Below, piece after piece: positions 45,530-54,951 of a stretch of 64,000 nucleotides of DNA (within the stretch, counting starts at the first letter, position 1; the number at the start of each line of letters is the position of its first letter). The DNA comes from an uncultured Bacteroidota bacterium (lineage in GTDB: Bacteria > Bacteroidota > Bacteroidia > NS11-12g > UBA9320): the NCBI GenBank assembly GCA_937124965.1, contig CAKZLB010000036.1:124001-188000 (forward strand). The letters are read 5' to 3'. The notes beneath the pieces are model-generated. The model saw only the letters and a program-made list of their open reading frames with translations. It had not been told where the DNA came from and did not search any database. The position numbers and the translations under genes were made by a program.

Positions 45530-47734
45530 ATGAAAGAATTAAAAAATTACATACAGAAAAATACCATTATTGCGCTAGTAGCTTTAGTTAGCCTTTATAG
45601 CAACGCACTTGGACAAAGTTCAAAACCATTTCCGAAACTAACGTCGGCTGACGTTACGCTGGATACTGGGAAATACATTGTACGCGGCAATAATGTCATT
45701 GCCCAAAATGTTACTCTTACCATCAAGCCTGGCACAGAACTATTTTTTGAAAGAAATGCAATCGTACAGGTATTTGGAGGATTAGACATTCAGGGAACTC
45801 CTGGCAACTTTATCACAATCACGAGTAACGACTTAGATAATTTAGGCATGGGGTTTCTTTTTCAAGACGAAAGTCAACAAAGTATCCATATCGAATATGC
45901 CGACTTTACCTTTTTAAAACGGTCGTTAAAGTTTTCTAAGAACTGGTTACGCTCAAGTGTAAATATTAGTAATAATATGTTTCACGACCTGAACAATGGG
46001 ATATACTTTGAAATTCAAGAAGTAGATAAGATCCTAATTCAGAATGACATAGACATTACCATAGCAAGCAACACATTCGGAAACAACGCAGGTAGCTTTA
46101 TGATTACGGATGCGGCATGGGATCAAGTTCATTTCACAATTAAAAACAATGTGTTCTCACGGAATGAATTTATTGGTCGTGAGTTGAACGGAATATTTAC
46201 AACGCCATTGTTTCTTAACTACAATGAACCATTTGATGATATTCCACAACCAACTATTGAAGATAATAGCGTAAGCTTTAACTATGTAGGGCTAATAAGT
46301 CATGATACCGTAGAGTTTCTGCCAGTTTACTTAACTTCTGTAGGAACGGCTGACAAGTTGGATATTTCTCCAAATTACTTTGGGAAAGAGGTCGACAAGT
46401 ATTTAGAAATGAGTGCGGAAAACATTCAATCTATGCAAAGAGCTCCTTACTTGATTTACAAAAATACACTTCAAAAACCCCTTGAATCTAATAATGGGCA
46501 TGTTTACAAAGTTGGAGTAAATGGTGTTGAAATTGACAACCCTAGTTATGATATCAGAATAGACGAGAAAACGGAAGTTATCGAGTTAATCAACAACAAG
46601 CCGGGTTCAATAAGATCGGATTTTACTGTAACATACATTTACCTGGAAAACGACACCATTCGACGGTATGGTTTAAAAAATAAAGTAGAAATGCTTAATG
46701 GTGGATTGAAGATAAAAATTAAGCTAAATGACAAAATTGTCAAACGCTTTAATCATGGATACCTTGAAATAGCAGGAATCGAAGATCCAAATGGCTTTCT
46801 ATTTCCAATGGTAAGTGTTGGGCTAAAAACCTTCTTAAATGAAAACAGAGAGTACTTGGTAAACGTGTTTGATTATATGGCTATTCCAAGAATGGACATC
46901 GGAGAAAGCGAATACCAATTAAAACCATTGGATAGTTTAAAATATGTCGAAATTGACACAAACATTGAGATTGATACGAATGAGATATTGAAACGTGAAA
47001 AGTATTGGGACTTCGAAATTCAAGCTAGTTCAACCGTATATTTTGGAGATCTGGTAACTTCAACAGTATCGTTCTTTTTGCCGAATGCACGACCTCATTT
47101 TGGATTCCGTGTTGGTTACAATTTGAATGAACATTTGAGAGTTCAAGTACGCCAAAACACATCAATGCTGGCAGGTGACGACAAAAAGACTTCAACGATT
47201 GGGCAACTCAGAGGGACAAACTTTGCAAGGGGATTATCCTTTAGAACTATGGTTTACGACCTTGGAGTTGGAGTAAATTATGCACCGCTAAGCTCTAGAA
47301 AAATGAAAGGTTTTATTCCAAGTGTTCACGCAGGAATCTCTGGGTATTACTTCAACCCGCAAGCCGAATATGAAGGAAAATACTACAACTTGAGAAAGGT
47401 AGGAACCGAAGGACAAACACTTGACGGTTCTAAATACGCTTACCAACGTTTTGCAGTTTCAATTCCGTTTGGATTTCAAATTGAACGACACATCAGTCAG
47501 AAAATGGTGTTGGGGTTTGCGTGGACATATCATAAGCTTTTTACAGATTACTTAGACGACGTTAGTACAGGAGAGTTTCCTGACGCCGAATCACTTAAAG
47601 CAGTAAACCCTGATTTAGGAGATGTCGCTGTTAAACTAAGTAATCCGAATAATATTACTGGAGGACCGAGATCCAGTAGTGCCGACAACGATGGTTATGC
47701 CTATTTCGGGCTAACTTGTCGATGGAAGCTGTAA
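45530..47734 (+). CDS. Right-handed beta-helix fused to PorG/DUF6089-like outer-membrane barrel
   Basis: A 734-residue exported protein. Its signal peptide ends near residue 28 (NALGQ). Residues 45-300 show a repetitive short-strand pattern (for example GGLDIQGTPGNFITITSNDL) suggesting a right-handed beta-helix. A strand-rich linker follows to about 490. The end (about 490-734) resembles the DUF6089/PorG-type barrel: FNPQAEYEGKYYNLRKVGTE, FTDYLDDVSTGEF, NDGYAYFGLTCRWKL with an aromatic-rich C-terminus. PorG partners PorK/PorN of T9SS. This looks like the outer-membrane element for the neighbouring motor. The helix part is inferred from pattern only. Confidence 0.7.
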   Translation: MKELKNYIQKNTIIALVALVSLYSNALGQSSKPFPKLTSADVTLDTGKYIVRGNNVIAQNVTLTIKPGTELFFERNAIVQVFGGLDIQGTPGNFITITSNDLDNLGMGFLFQDESQQSIHIEYADFTFLKRSLKFSKNWLRSSVNISNNMFHDLNNGIYFEIQEVDKILIQNDIDITIASNTFGNNAGSFMITDAAWDQVHFTIKNNVFSRNEFIGRELNGIFTTPLFLNYNEPFDDIPQPTIEDNSVSFNYVGLISHDTVEFLPVYLTSVGTADKLDISPNYFGKEVDKYLEMSAENIQSMQRAPYLIYKNTLQKPLESNNGHVYKVGVNGVEIDNPSYDIRIDEKTEVIELINNKPGSIRSDFTVTYIYLENDTIRRYGLKNKVEMLNGGLKIKIKLNDKIVKRFNHGYLEIAGIEDPNGFLFPMVSVGLKTFLNENREYLVNVFDYMAIPRMDIGESEYQLKPLDSLKYVEIDTNIEIDTNEILKREKYWDFEIQASSTVYFGDLVTSTVSFFLPNARPHFGFRVGYNLNEHLRVQVRQNTSMLAGDDKKTSTIGQLRGTNFARGLSFRTMVYDLGVGVNYAPLSSRKMKGFIPSVHAGISGYYFNPQAEYEGKYYNLRKVGTEGQTLDGSKYAYQRFAVSIPFGFQIERHISQKMVLGFAWTYHKLFTDYLDDVSTGEFPDAESLKAVNPDLGDVAVKLSNPNNITGGPRSSSADNDGYAYFGLTCRWKL

Positions 47735-47761
47735 TCACTAGCATCTTTGTAAGCTGTTTGG

Positions 47762-47769
47762 TATCTTCG
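47762..47769 (+). promoter_or_regulatory. -7 box before the AsmA gene
   Basis: TATCTTCG ends 1 nt before the first ATG (47771) and 19 nt before the better start at 47789. A normal position for the box supports 47789. Confidence 0.4.
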
Positions 47770-47788
47770 CATGTATCAAACAGCACGT

Positions 47789-50464
47789 ATGAAGTTACTA
47801 AAAAAAGTAATAGCAATCACTGCGGTGGTTGCTATTCTTATTGTAGGGGTATTGGTGGCGATACCTCTAATTTATAAAACAGAAATCGTTCGTTTAGTCC
47901 AAGCAGACTTAAATGAAAACTTAAATGCAACAATTTCATTTGACGAGGACGTATCCGTTAAGATATTAACGTCATTCCCAGATTTAACGGTTTCGGTAAA
48001 AAATCTAACCATTATCGGAACAGAGGTTTTCCAAACTGACACATTGGTAAATAGCGGAAAAATTAAAGTTACCATAGGCCTAAAAGAGTTATTTAATAAT
48101 CATCAAATCAGTTTGAAATATGCTGAACTAATTGACACAGACATTTCCTTACTTGCAAAAGACAATCAGTATAATTGGGATATTGCAAAGCCTACTACTT
48201 CGGATAGCTCTAACACTGCATTTTCCGCCGACTTTAAAAAAATAAAACTTCAAAATTGTAGCTTCACGTATTTAGATTCAAACTCGACGGTCGAAGTTGG
48301 TGTAGACGGAATCACTGGGTCTTTAACCGGCGAATACGCTACCGATAGTTTTGACTTAGTGTCGTTGTTTACCAGTGAAGACACATACATTTCATACGAC
48401 AATGTTGCCTACCTCTCCCACCTACCTCTATTTGTTGAAGCAACAACCGCTGTGAATTTTGCAACCGAAACTTACAATTTCAAGAAAAATGCTTTCACAC
48501 TCGGAGATATTGAACTAGTGGGTAATGGGATTATGAAATTTATTGGAGACAACATTTCTCTAAATATAAATTATAACTCTAATAAAACAGACTTTCAGCA
48601 ATTACTCGGACTAGTACCAAACTACTACAAGGAAGACCTAAAAGAAATTCAAGCCTCTGGTAAAGCGTCTATTGAAGGGACTTTAAATGGATTAATTACT
48701 GAAACTGATATCCCAGGGTATACCTTTAAAATGAAATTGGAGGATGGTAGTTTAATTCACAAACAAATCCCCAAACCAATTTCAAAGGTAAATATTGACT
48801 TAGCGGTTGAGAATAAGGATGGCAAGGACGAAAACCTTCAAATTAAAGTTTCAGACTTCTCATTTGTTTACGAAGACAATCCGTTTTCTGGAAATCTATT
48901 TACATCAAATATTTTTGACAACCCATTTGTGGACGCACGTGCGAAGGGAAAACTTAACTTAACTGATTTAAGCACGTTGATTCCTCGAGAAATGGGTATG
49001 GATGTTTCAGGTACTATGAATTGCGATATTGCAATAACTGGATCTGAATCTTCTTTGGTTAACGAAGAATATAACAAACTAAAAACTTCAGGCCTGTTGG
49101 AAGTTGATAATCTGACCTATACCGATAAAACCTTACCAAATCCAATTAATATAAGCAAGGGTAGAATGAACTTTACCGAAAGTGAAGTAAAAATTCCAGT
49201 GTTGTCTCTTACTGCCGGGAAATCAGACATAGCTGCAAATGGGTCTGTAAAAAACCTAATTGGATACCTTATTTCAAACCAAACATTACTCGGCAACATC
49301 ACTGTTTCTTCTTCAATACTAAATAGTTCTGATTTTGTTTACCCATCTGAAAACTCTAATGAATCGGAGGTTTCAGACCCAATAGAGTTACCAGAGAATA
49401 TGGATGTAAAGCTGGTTTACACTATTGATCAGCTGAACTATGATAATCACTCTTTTACACATTTATCTGGTTCGGGAAAACTGGCAGACAAAGCGTTAGA
49501 CTTGACTCAACTTTCAACTGATTGTTTGGATGGACGGTTAATGTTAAGTGGTAAATTCAACACCATTGACATTACTAAACCGTTCGCAGACATTAACCTT
49601 ACTGCTCAAAATATTAATATTCAAAAAGCCTTTAAATCGTTTGAAACAATCCGCCTATTGGCACCAATTGCAGAAAATATAGTTGGGAAACTATCCTCTA
49701 CCATTTCAATTAAAACTGTTTTACAAGAAGATTTCAGTCCCAATTTGTCAAGTATTACCTGTCAAGGCGTTTTAGATTTATTTGATTTTGATTTAAAAGG
49801 ATTGAAAGCATTTAATCAAATTGGTAACAAATTAGACTTAGCTAGCTTTTCTAGAGACATCTCTATTAAAGATTTGCTCATGAGCTTTAGCATAAAGGAT
49901 GGAAAAATAGAAGTAAACCCGTTTACCCTTCCTATTGGTGAATCGACGTTAAACTTAGTAGGATACTCAAAACTTGATCAAAGTATCAACTTTGATGGGT
50001 TGTTATCTATTCCAAAACAACTGTATGAAAAAAAGAAAGGGTCGTTAAACACGTATATACCGACAAACAAACTTGGTGAACTTAAGAATATTGAGTGGTC
50101 TGATGTTGAATTTGATGTTTCTATTATTGGCACCTACAAAAAACCACAACTAAAGATTGACTACCATTCAACGCAAAACAGAATCGTTGACAATGTCAAG
50201 TCAAGAATCCAATCGGAAGCAGACAAGAAAAAAGAAGAACTGCGTATCGCTGCTAAAAACGAATTAGATAAAGCAAAAATGCAGGCTGATGCCGCAAAGA
50301 AAGCAGCGGAAGATGAGGCGAAGAAAGCGCTGGAAGAACAAAAGAAGAAACTTGAAGAGCAATTAAAAAAGGAAAAAGAAGCTGGTAATAAAGCAGTTGA
50401 AGACGCATTAAAAAAGAAGCGAGACGAATTACTAAAAGGTAAAATTCCACCGATAAAGCGATAG
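47789..50464 (+). CDS. AsmA-family envelope protein
   Basis: An 891-residue protein; the start ATG at 47789 gives MKLLKKVIAITAVVAILIVGV, a single N-terminal anchor. The body matches AsmA/YhdP-type domains, a long beta groove thought to carry lipids between membranes: LNATISFDEDVSVKILTSFPDLTVSVKN and a C-terminal part with VEVNPFTLPIGESTLNLVGY-like strands. Residues 808-891 form a Lys/Glu/Ala-rich coiled coil, longer than usual. Likely acts in outer-membrane homeostasis. Has its own promoter and is not part of the motor operon. Confidence 0.88.
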   Translation: MKLLKKVIAITAVVAILIVGVLVAIPLIYKTEIVRLVQADLNENLNATISFDEDVSVKILTSFPDLTVSVKNLTIIGTEVFQTDTLVNSGKIKVTIGLKELFNNHQISLKYAELIDTDISLLAKDNQYNWDIAKPTTSDSSNTAFSADFKKIKLQNCSFTYLDSNSTVEVGVDGITGSLTGEYATDSFDLVSLFTSEDTYISYDNVAYLSHLPLFVEATTAVNFATETYNFKKNAFTLGDIELVGNGIMKFIGDNISLNINYNSNKTDFQQLLGLVPNYYKEDLKEIQASGKASIEGTLNGLITETDIPGYTFKMKLEDGSLIHKQIPKPISKVNIDLAVENKDGKDENLQIKVSDFSFVYEDNPFSGNLFTSNIFDNPFVDARAKGKLNLTDLSTLIPREMGMDVSGTMNCDIAITGSESSLVNEEYNKLKTSGLLEVDNLTYTDKTLPNPINISKGRMNFTESEVKIPVLSLTAGKSDIAANGSVKNLIGYLISNQTLLGNITVSSSILNSSDFVYPSENSNESEVSDPIELPENMDVKLVYTIDQLNYDNHSFTHLSGSGKLADKALDLTQLSTDCLDGRLMLSGKFNTIDITKPFADINLTAQNINIQKAFKSFETIRLLAPIAENIVGKLSSTISIKTVLQEDFSPNLSSITCQGVLDLFDFDLKGLKAFNQIGNKLDLASFSRDISIKDLLMSFSIKDGKIEVNPFTLPIGESTLNLVGYSKLDQSINFDGLLSIPKQLYEKKKGSLNTYIPTNKLGELKNIEWSDVEFDVSIIGTYKKPQLKIDYHSTQNRIVDNVKSRIQSEADKKKEELRIAAKNELDKAKMQADAAKKAAEDEAKKALEEQKKKLEEQLKKEKEAGNKAVEDALKKKRDELLKGKIPPIKR

Positions 50465-50481
50465 AATATTACTTCTTAAAA

Positions 50482-50510
50482 ATAAGTGTCCAACTTATCG
50501 GATTTTTTTT
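50482..50510 (+). terminator. Possible terminator after AsmA
   Basis: ATAAGT and ACTTAT pair across a 5-nt loop; a run of eight T follows after CGGA. The stem is short and AT-rich. Confidence 0.35.
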
Positions 50511-50516
50511 GAAAGA

Positions 50517-50550
50517 TTGTCAATACTTAAGATAAAAAAAACTAAATTTG
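50517..50550 (+). promoter_or_regulatory. Promoter of rplS
   Basis: TTG at 50517-50519 and TAAATTTG at 50543-50550 are 23 nt apart, inside the 17-23 range known for Flavobacterium. The box ends 18 nt before the ATG at 50569. Confidence 0.65.
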
Positions 50551-50568
50551 CAGCCCAATTCCGAGAAC

Positions 50569-50913
50569 ATGGACTTAGTAAAGAAACTAGAAAGCACAAT
50601 AATTAAGACAGATTTACCTGAATTTGCTGCAGGTGATAATGTAACTGTTCACTACAAAATTAAAGAGGGGAACAAAGAGCGTATTCAGCCATTCCAAGGA
50701 ACTGTACTTCAACGAAGAGGTTCAGGTTCTATCGAAACTTTTACAGTTCGTAAAATGTCGAGCGGTGTTGGTGTTGAGCGTATTTTTCCAGTAAACAGTC
50801 CTAACATCGAAAAAATCGTCGTAAACAGACGAGGTAAAGTCAGAAGAGCAAGAATCTTCTATCTACGAGACAGAACGGGTAAAAAAGCTAGAATCAAAGA
50901 AAAAAGAGTTTAA
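50569..50913 (+). CDS. rplS: 50S ribosomal protein L19
   Basis: A 114-residue L19. The start is [10 protein letters not shown] at 50569, since the TTG at 50548 lies in the promoter box. Conserved motifs: [44 protein letters not shown], and the end [20 protein letters not shown]. It sits at the 30S/50S interface. It stands alone here, with trmD more than 10 kb away, unlike the usual rplS-trmD linkage. Confidence 0.97.
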   Translation: MDLVKKLESTIIKTDLPEFAAGDNVTVHYKIKEGNKERIQPFQGTVLQRRGSGSIETFTVRKMSSGVGVERIFPVNSPNIEKIVVNRRGKVRRARIFYLRDRTGKKARIKEKRV

Positions 50914-50931
50914 CTTTAGACGTATAATTCT

Positions 50932-50966
50932 AAAAAAGCCTTCCGTTCAAATGGAAGGCTTTTTTA
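50932..50966 (+). terminator. Terminator after rplS, overlapping the valS promoter
   Basis: AAAAAAGCCTTCC pairs with GGAAGGCTTTTTT across an 8-nt loop. Its T tail runs into the valS box TATTTTTG (50965-50972). Confidence 0.9.
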
Positions 50967-50972
50967 TTTTTG
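50965..50972 (+). promoter_or_regulatory. -7 box for valS
   Basis: TATTTTTG ends 21 nt before the ATG at 50994. It is formed partly by the T tract of the rplS terminator. Confidence 0.5.
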
Positions 50973-50993
50973 TCAACTTTCTAAATAACACGT

Positions 50994-53606
50994 ATGCAAT
51001 TAAGCGATAAGTACAATCCTTTAGAGTTTGAATCCGCCTTATACGATTCATGGGTTTCTAATTCATTATTTAGTTCTAAACCAAATGACAAAGAGGCATT
51101 TACCATTGTGATACCTCCTCCTAACGTGACTGGCATCTTGCATATGGGTCATATGCTTAACAATACGCTACAGGATGTTTTAATTCGTCGTGCGCGCATG
51201 CAAGGCTATAATGCATGTTGGGTTCCGGGAACAGACCATGCTTCTATTGCCACTGAGGCAAAAGTCGTGGCTATGCTCAAGGAAAAGGGTATTGAGAAAA
51301 AAGATTTAACTCGTGAAGAGTTTCTTGCCTACGCTTTTGAATGGAAAGAAAAGTACGGGGGAATTATACTTAAACAATTGCAGAAACTTGGTTGCTCCTG
51401 CGACTGGGATCGTACACGATTCACCATGGAAGACGATTTGTACTCTTCTGTTATAAAGGTATTTGTCGACCTTTTTAACAAAGGACTTATTTATAAAGGT
51501 GTACGAATGGTTAACTGGGACCCAGCTGGGAAAACAGCGTTGTCAGACGAAGAAGTAATACACCGTGAAGTTGATTCTCAATTGTTTTATGTTCGTTATA
51601 AAGTCGCCGATTCAGATGAATACATAACTGTTGCAACCACACGACCTGAAACGATTCTAGGTGACACAGCTATTTGTGTTAACCCTACCGATGAGCGTTA
51701 CACTCATTTAAAAGGAAAAAAGGCAATAGTACCTATTGTAAATCGAGAGGTTCCAATCATTTTTGATGAGTATGTTCAAGTTGAATTTGGAACTGGTGCT
51801 TTAAAAGTAACTCCTGCACATGATATCAATGATTACAATCTTGGTATTAAATATAATTTGGAGGTTATTGACACAATCAATGACGATGGAACAATGAGCG
51901 ATGCAGCAGCTCACTATGCTGGTCAAGATCGCTTTTACGTTCGGAAAAACATTGGAAAAGAACTTAAAGAAATCGGAAACCTTGTTAAAATAGAACAGTA
52001 TAAAAATAAGGTTGGTTTTTCGGAGAGAACGAATGCCATGATTGAACCAAAATTGAGCCAGCAATGGTTTGTTAATATGGAGTCTTTCACGGAGCGAAAT
52101 CCTGAAATCTTATCGAAAGTAATGGATGATACGATAAATGTTCATCCTTCGAAACTCAAGAATACGTACAAGCATTGGATTGAGAACTTGAAAGACTGGT
52201 GCATCAGTCGTCAACTTTGGTGGGGTCAACAAATTCCTGCATTTTATTTACCAAACGGAAAATTTGTTGTTGCTGAAACTAGAGAGAAAGCGCTTGAAAA
52301 AGCAAAAGAAATTGACTCGTCAATTACGCTCGATCAGTTAAAACAAGACGAAGATGTACTTGATACATGGTTTTCATCATGGTTGTGGCCAATAAGTGTT
52401 TTCAATGGTATCAACGAACCAAACAACGAGGAGATAAACTATTATTATCCGACAAACGTATTAGTTACCGGACCAGATATCATTTTCTTTTGGGTTGCTC
52501 GTATGGTAATGGCAGGTTACGAATATCGCGATCAAAAGCCTTTTCATGACGTCTACTTCACTGGTATAGTGCGAGATAAGCAGGGAAGAAAAATGTCTAA
52601 ACAGCTAGGAAACTCACCTGACGCAATGAAGCTTATGGATCAATTCGGAACCGACGGTGTTCGAATGGGGTTAATGATGGCTGCTCCTGCTGGGAATGAC
52701 TTGTTGTTTGATGAGTCTCTTTGCGAACAAGGCCGGAACTTTGGCAACAAAATCTGGAATGCTTATAGACTTATTCAGGGTTGGGAAACGAAAGATACAG
52801 ACATTGATGAGTTTTACGAGTCGTCTTCATCGATGATTCATGAATGGATGTCCGCAAAAATATCAAGCACCATTGAACAAGTTGATGACCATTTCTCAAA
52901 GTTTAGGGTTTCTGATGCCATGACGGCAATTTATAAACTGATTTGGGGTGATTTCTGTTCGTGGTATTTAGAATGGATGAAACCAGCGTATGGACAGCCA
53001 ATTCCTTCCAAAGAGCTTGAAATTATCAAACAAAACTTTGATACCTTATTGCGTCTTTTACATCCTTTCATGCCATTTATAACTGAAAAGCTTTGGCAAA
53101 ATTTACACGCTACGGAATCAACCTTTATCAACAATCAGTCGTGGCCTTCAGTATCAACTCAAACCGTTGATCCAGACATAGAGCAAGGTCGTGAACTAAT
53201 TAGCTTAATTCGATCAGTTCGTAATACAAAAAATATCTCGCCAAAAATACCAGCGTCTATTTCAATTAAAACAACTGATATACAGTCTTTCCAAAAAGTT
53301 GAAGAAGCTTGTGCTAAATTGGCCAACATTACGGTATTTAAATACAACGAAGAACAGGAAGGTTTAAACCAGTTATTGGGAATACACGAAATTAACCTTG
53401 CCTTTGACGGAGTTGATTTAAACAAAAAAGACATTGCTGCCATTGAGGGTGAGATTAAACGCTTAAAAGGCTTTCTGATTGGAATTGACAAAAAGTTAAG
53501 CAACGAAAAATTTGTTCAAAATGCCTCAGAAGATGTTGTAAATAGAGAAAGACAGAAAAAAGCAGACACTCTTTCGAAGATTGAAGCGTTAGAAAAAGAA
53601 CTTTAA
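50994..53606 (+). CDS. valS: Valyl-tRNA synthetase
   Basis: An 870-residue class I synthetase. The HIGH motif appears as PPPNVTGILHMGHM, and the KMSKS loop as GRKMSKQLGNSPD (about residue 533). The editing domain (CP1) has TTRPETILGDTAI. The anticodon-binding domain and a C-terminal coiled coil (EGEIKRLKGFLIGIDKKLSN) complete it. Length is normal for Bacteroidetes. The gene ends 1 nt before the convergent TPR gene. Confidence 0.97.
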   Translation: MQLSDKYNPLEFESALYDSWVSNSLFSSKPNDKEAFTIVIPPPNVTGILHMGHMLNNTLQDVLIRRARMQGYNACWVPGTDHASIATEAKVVAMLKEKGIEKKDLTREEFLAYAFEWKEKYGGIILKQLQKLGCSCDWDRTRFTMEDDLYSSVIKVFVDLFNKGLIYKGVRMVNWDPAGKTALSDEEVIHREVDSQLFYVRYKVADSDEYITVATTRPETILGDTAICVNPTDERYTHLKGKKAIVPIVNREVPIIFDEYVQVEFGTGALKVTPAHDINDYNLGIKYNLEVIDTINDDGTMSDAAAHYAGQDRFYVRKNIGKELKEIGNLVKIEQYKNKVGFSERTNAMIEPKLSQQWFVNMESFTERNPEILSKVMDDTINVHPSKLKNTYKHWIENLKDWCISRQLWWGQQIPAFYLPNGKFVVAETREKALEKAKEIDSSITLDQLKQDEDVLDTWFSSWLWPISVFNGINEPNNEEINYYYPTNVLVTGPDIIFFWVARMVMAGYEYRDQKPFHDVYFTGIVRDKQGRKMSKQLGNSPDAMKLMDQFGTDGVRMGLMMAAPAGNDLLFDESLCEQGRNFGNKIWNAYRLIQGWETKDTDIDEFYESSSSMIHEWMSAKISSTIEQVDDHFSKFRVSDAMTAIYKLIWGDFCSWYLEWMKPAYGQPIPSKELEIIKQNFDTLLRLLHPFMPFITEKLWQNLHATESTFINNQSWPSVSTQTVDPDIEQGRELISLIRSVRNTKNISPKIPASISIKTTDIQSFQKVEEACAKLANITVFKYNEEQEGLNQLLGIHEINLAFDGVDLNKKDIAAIEGEIKRLKGFLIGIDKKLSNEKFVQNASEDVVNRERQKKADTLSKIEALEKEL

Positions 53607-54848
53607 TTAGTTGATGAGGCTATTCAAATAACGCGTAGCCTCATCTCTATGATCCGTAACATACTTTTTGTATTGATCAAACAAATCATAGTGAAACAAG
53701 GAAATTAGAACATACGGTTCAAGCATTCCTTTTTCTTTCATCTTTCTTGCTGTTTCCAACTCTTCGATTCCTTCATCAGCATTTTCAAGCATGTAATCCC
53801 ATGAATACGCTTCCAACGTTTTGTAATCAGTAATAGAGTTTTTACTAAGAATGCCGTTTTCATCTACAAACTCTTCAACATTCTCTAATGCTTCCAAATA
53901 ATAGTTCCAGTACGATGGGTAAATCGAATCTGTTGATCCTAAATAATATACAGAATTGTTTTCTGCTCGACTTACCTCACATTCTCTAGGAACCCATCCA
54001 CTTTCAACTTCTTTTCCTAGGGCGTCTGCTGCAGACGATAATTTAAGCCACATCGACCTATCTGGAAATCTCAACAAGCCGTCGATGTAAGCATCCTGAG
54101 CTTTTTGGTATTGGTTCATTCCCATTAAAGCATCTCCATAGTATTTTTGAGGTTCTAAAAGATCCGGAAAACGCTCAGCTGCTTCACTGAATATTGGAGC
54201 AGCTCGACTGTATTCCTTCAGCATGTAATAACAATCTCCTTTATATAAACGTGCTTTGTAATAGTTTGGCTCTATCTGCAATGCTTTTTCGAAGTATTCT
54301 GCCGCTTTGTTATAATCACTTGAAACGAAATAATCTTCAGCATCGTTAAACAAATCCCTCGCCTTTTGACTTATTTCTTGGTCTACTGGGTACTTTGTAT
54401 CAATAAACAATATACGTAAATAAATATCTGCAAAGTTTAATGTATTGGTGTACCGCGTTGCTTCACGAATCGCAAAGCGTAGATTTCTTTTTTGAACCGA
54501 CATCGACATAAAGGCTTGAAAAAAACCTTTTAATTTTTCCGTCTCTTCAGAATCCTCTACTTCACCTTCATTTTCATACGTAATTGACATGTTGCTAAAT
54601 AAATTTATAGATCCATTTGCCAAGTAATCCTGGTAACAATACTCAACTTTATTACGCCATAAAATGGGCACATCTCTATGATTTTCAATGACTTTATCAA
54701 TAAGCTCATTTGCTTTTTTGTATTTTTTCTTGTTGTACATCTTCACAGATTTATTGAATATTTTCTGCTCTTTTTTTGAAATTTGAGCCGACACAGCCAC
54801 GTTTAGAAATAAAACTAGAAAAGTTGAAACAAGAATTTTATTAATCAT
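53607..54848 (-). CDS. Exported TPR protein
   Basis: A 413-residue protein with a signal peptide (residues 1-22, ending AVSAQ). TPR motifs are clearest in the middle: ADYFVSSDYNKAAEYFEKALQIEPNYYKARLY-type pattern near residue 175, then AAPIFSEAAERFPDLLEPQKYYG and AQDAYIDGLLRFPD. N-terminal part has KKYKKANELIDKVIENH. A helical C-terminal third follows. Such periplasmic TPR proteins scaffold envelope assembly, but its partner is unknown. Shares a 103-nt divergent region with the permease gene. Confidence 0.85.
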   Translation of the reverse strand: MINKILVSTFLVLFLNVAVSAQISKKEQKIFNKSVKMYNKKKYKKANELIDKVIENHRDVPILWRNKVEYCYQDYLANGSINLFSNMSITYENEGEVEDSEETEKLKGFFQAFMSMSVQKRNLRFAIREATRYTNTLNFADIYLRILFIDTKYPVDQEISQKARDLFNDAEDYFVSSDYNKAAEYFEKALQIEPNYYKARLYKGDCYYMLKEYSRAAPIFSEAAERFPDLLEPQKYYGDALMGMNQYQKAQDAYIDGLLRFPDRSMWLKLSSAADALGKEVESGWVPRECEVSRAENNSVYYLGSTDSIYPSYWNYYLEALENVEEFVDENGILSKNSITDYKTLEAYSWDYMLENADEGIEELETARKMKEKGMLEPYVLISLFHYDLFDQYKKYVTDHRDEATRYLNSLIN

Positions 54849-54865
54849 GAGTATAGAAATTTAAC

Positions 54866-54873
54866 CAAATATA
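54866..54873 (-). promoter_or_regulatory. -7 box for the TPR gene
   Basis: On the minus strand this reads TATATTTG, 17 nt before the ATG at 54848. Confidence 0.5.
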
Positions 54874-54898
54874 AAGTTTTGTTAATCGAAGGAAATAT

Positions 54899-54932
54899 TT
54901 GAAGTATCAGTCAACGCATTTAATTACGTTTG
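54899..54932 (+). promoter_or_regulatory. Promoter of the LptF/G-type permease
   Basis: TTG at 54899-54901 and TACGTTTG at 54925-54932 are 23 nt apart. The start codon is a TTG 20 nt downstream. Confidence 0.55.
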
Positions 54933-54951
54933 CATTTTAAACGGAAGCATA

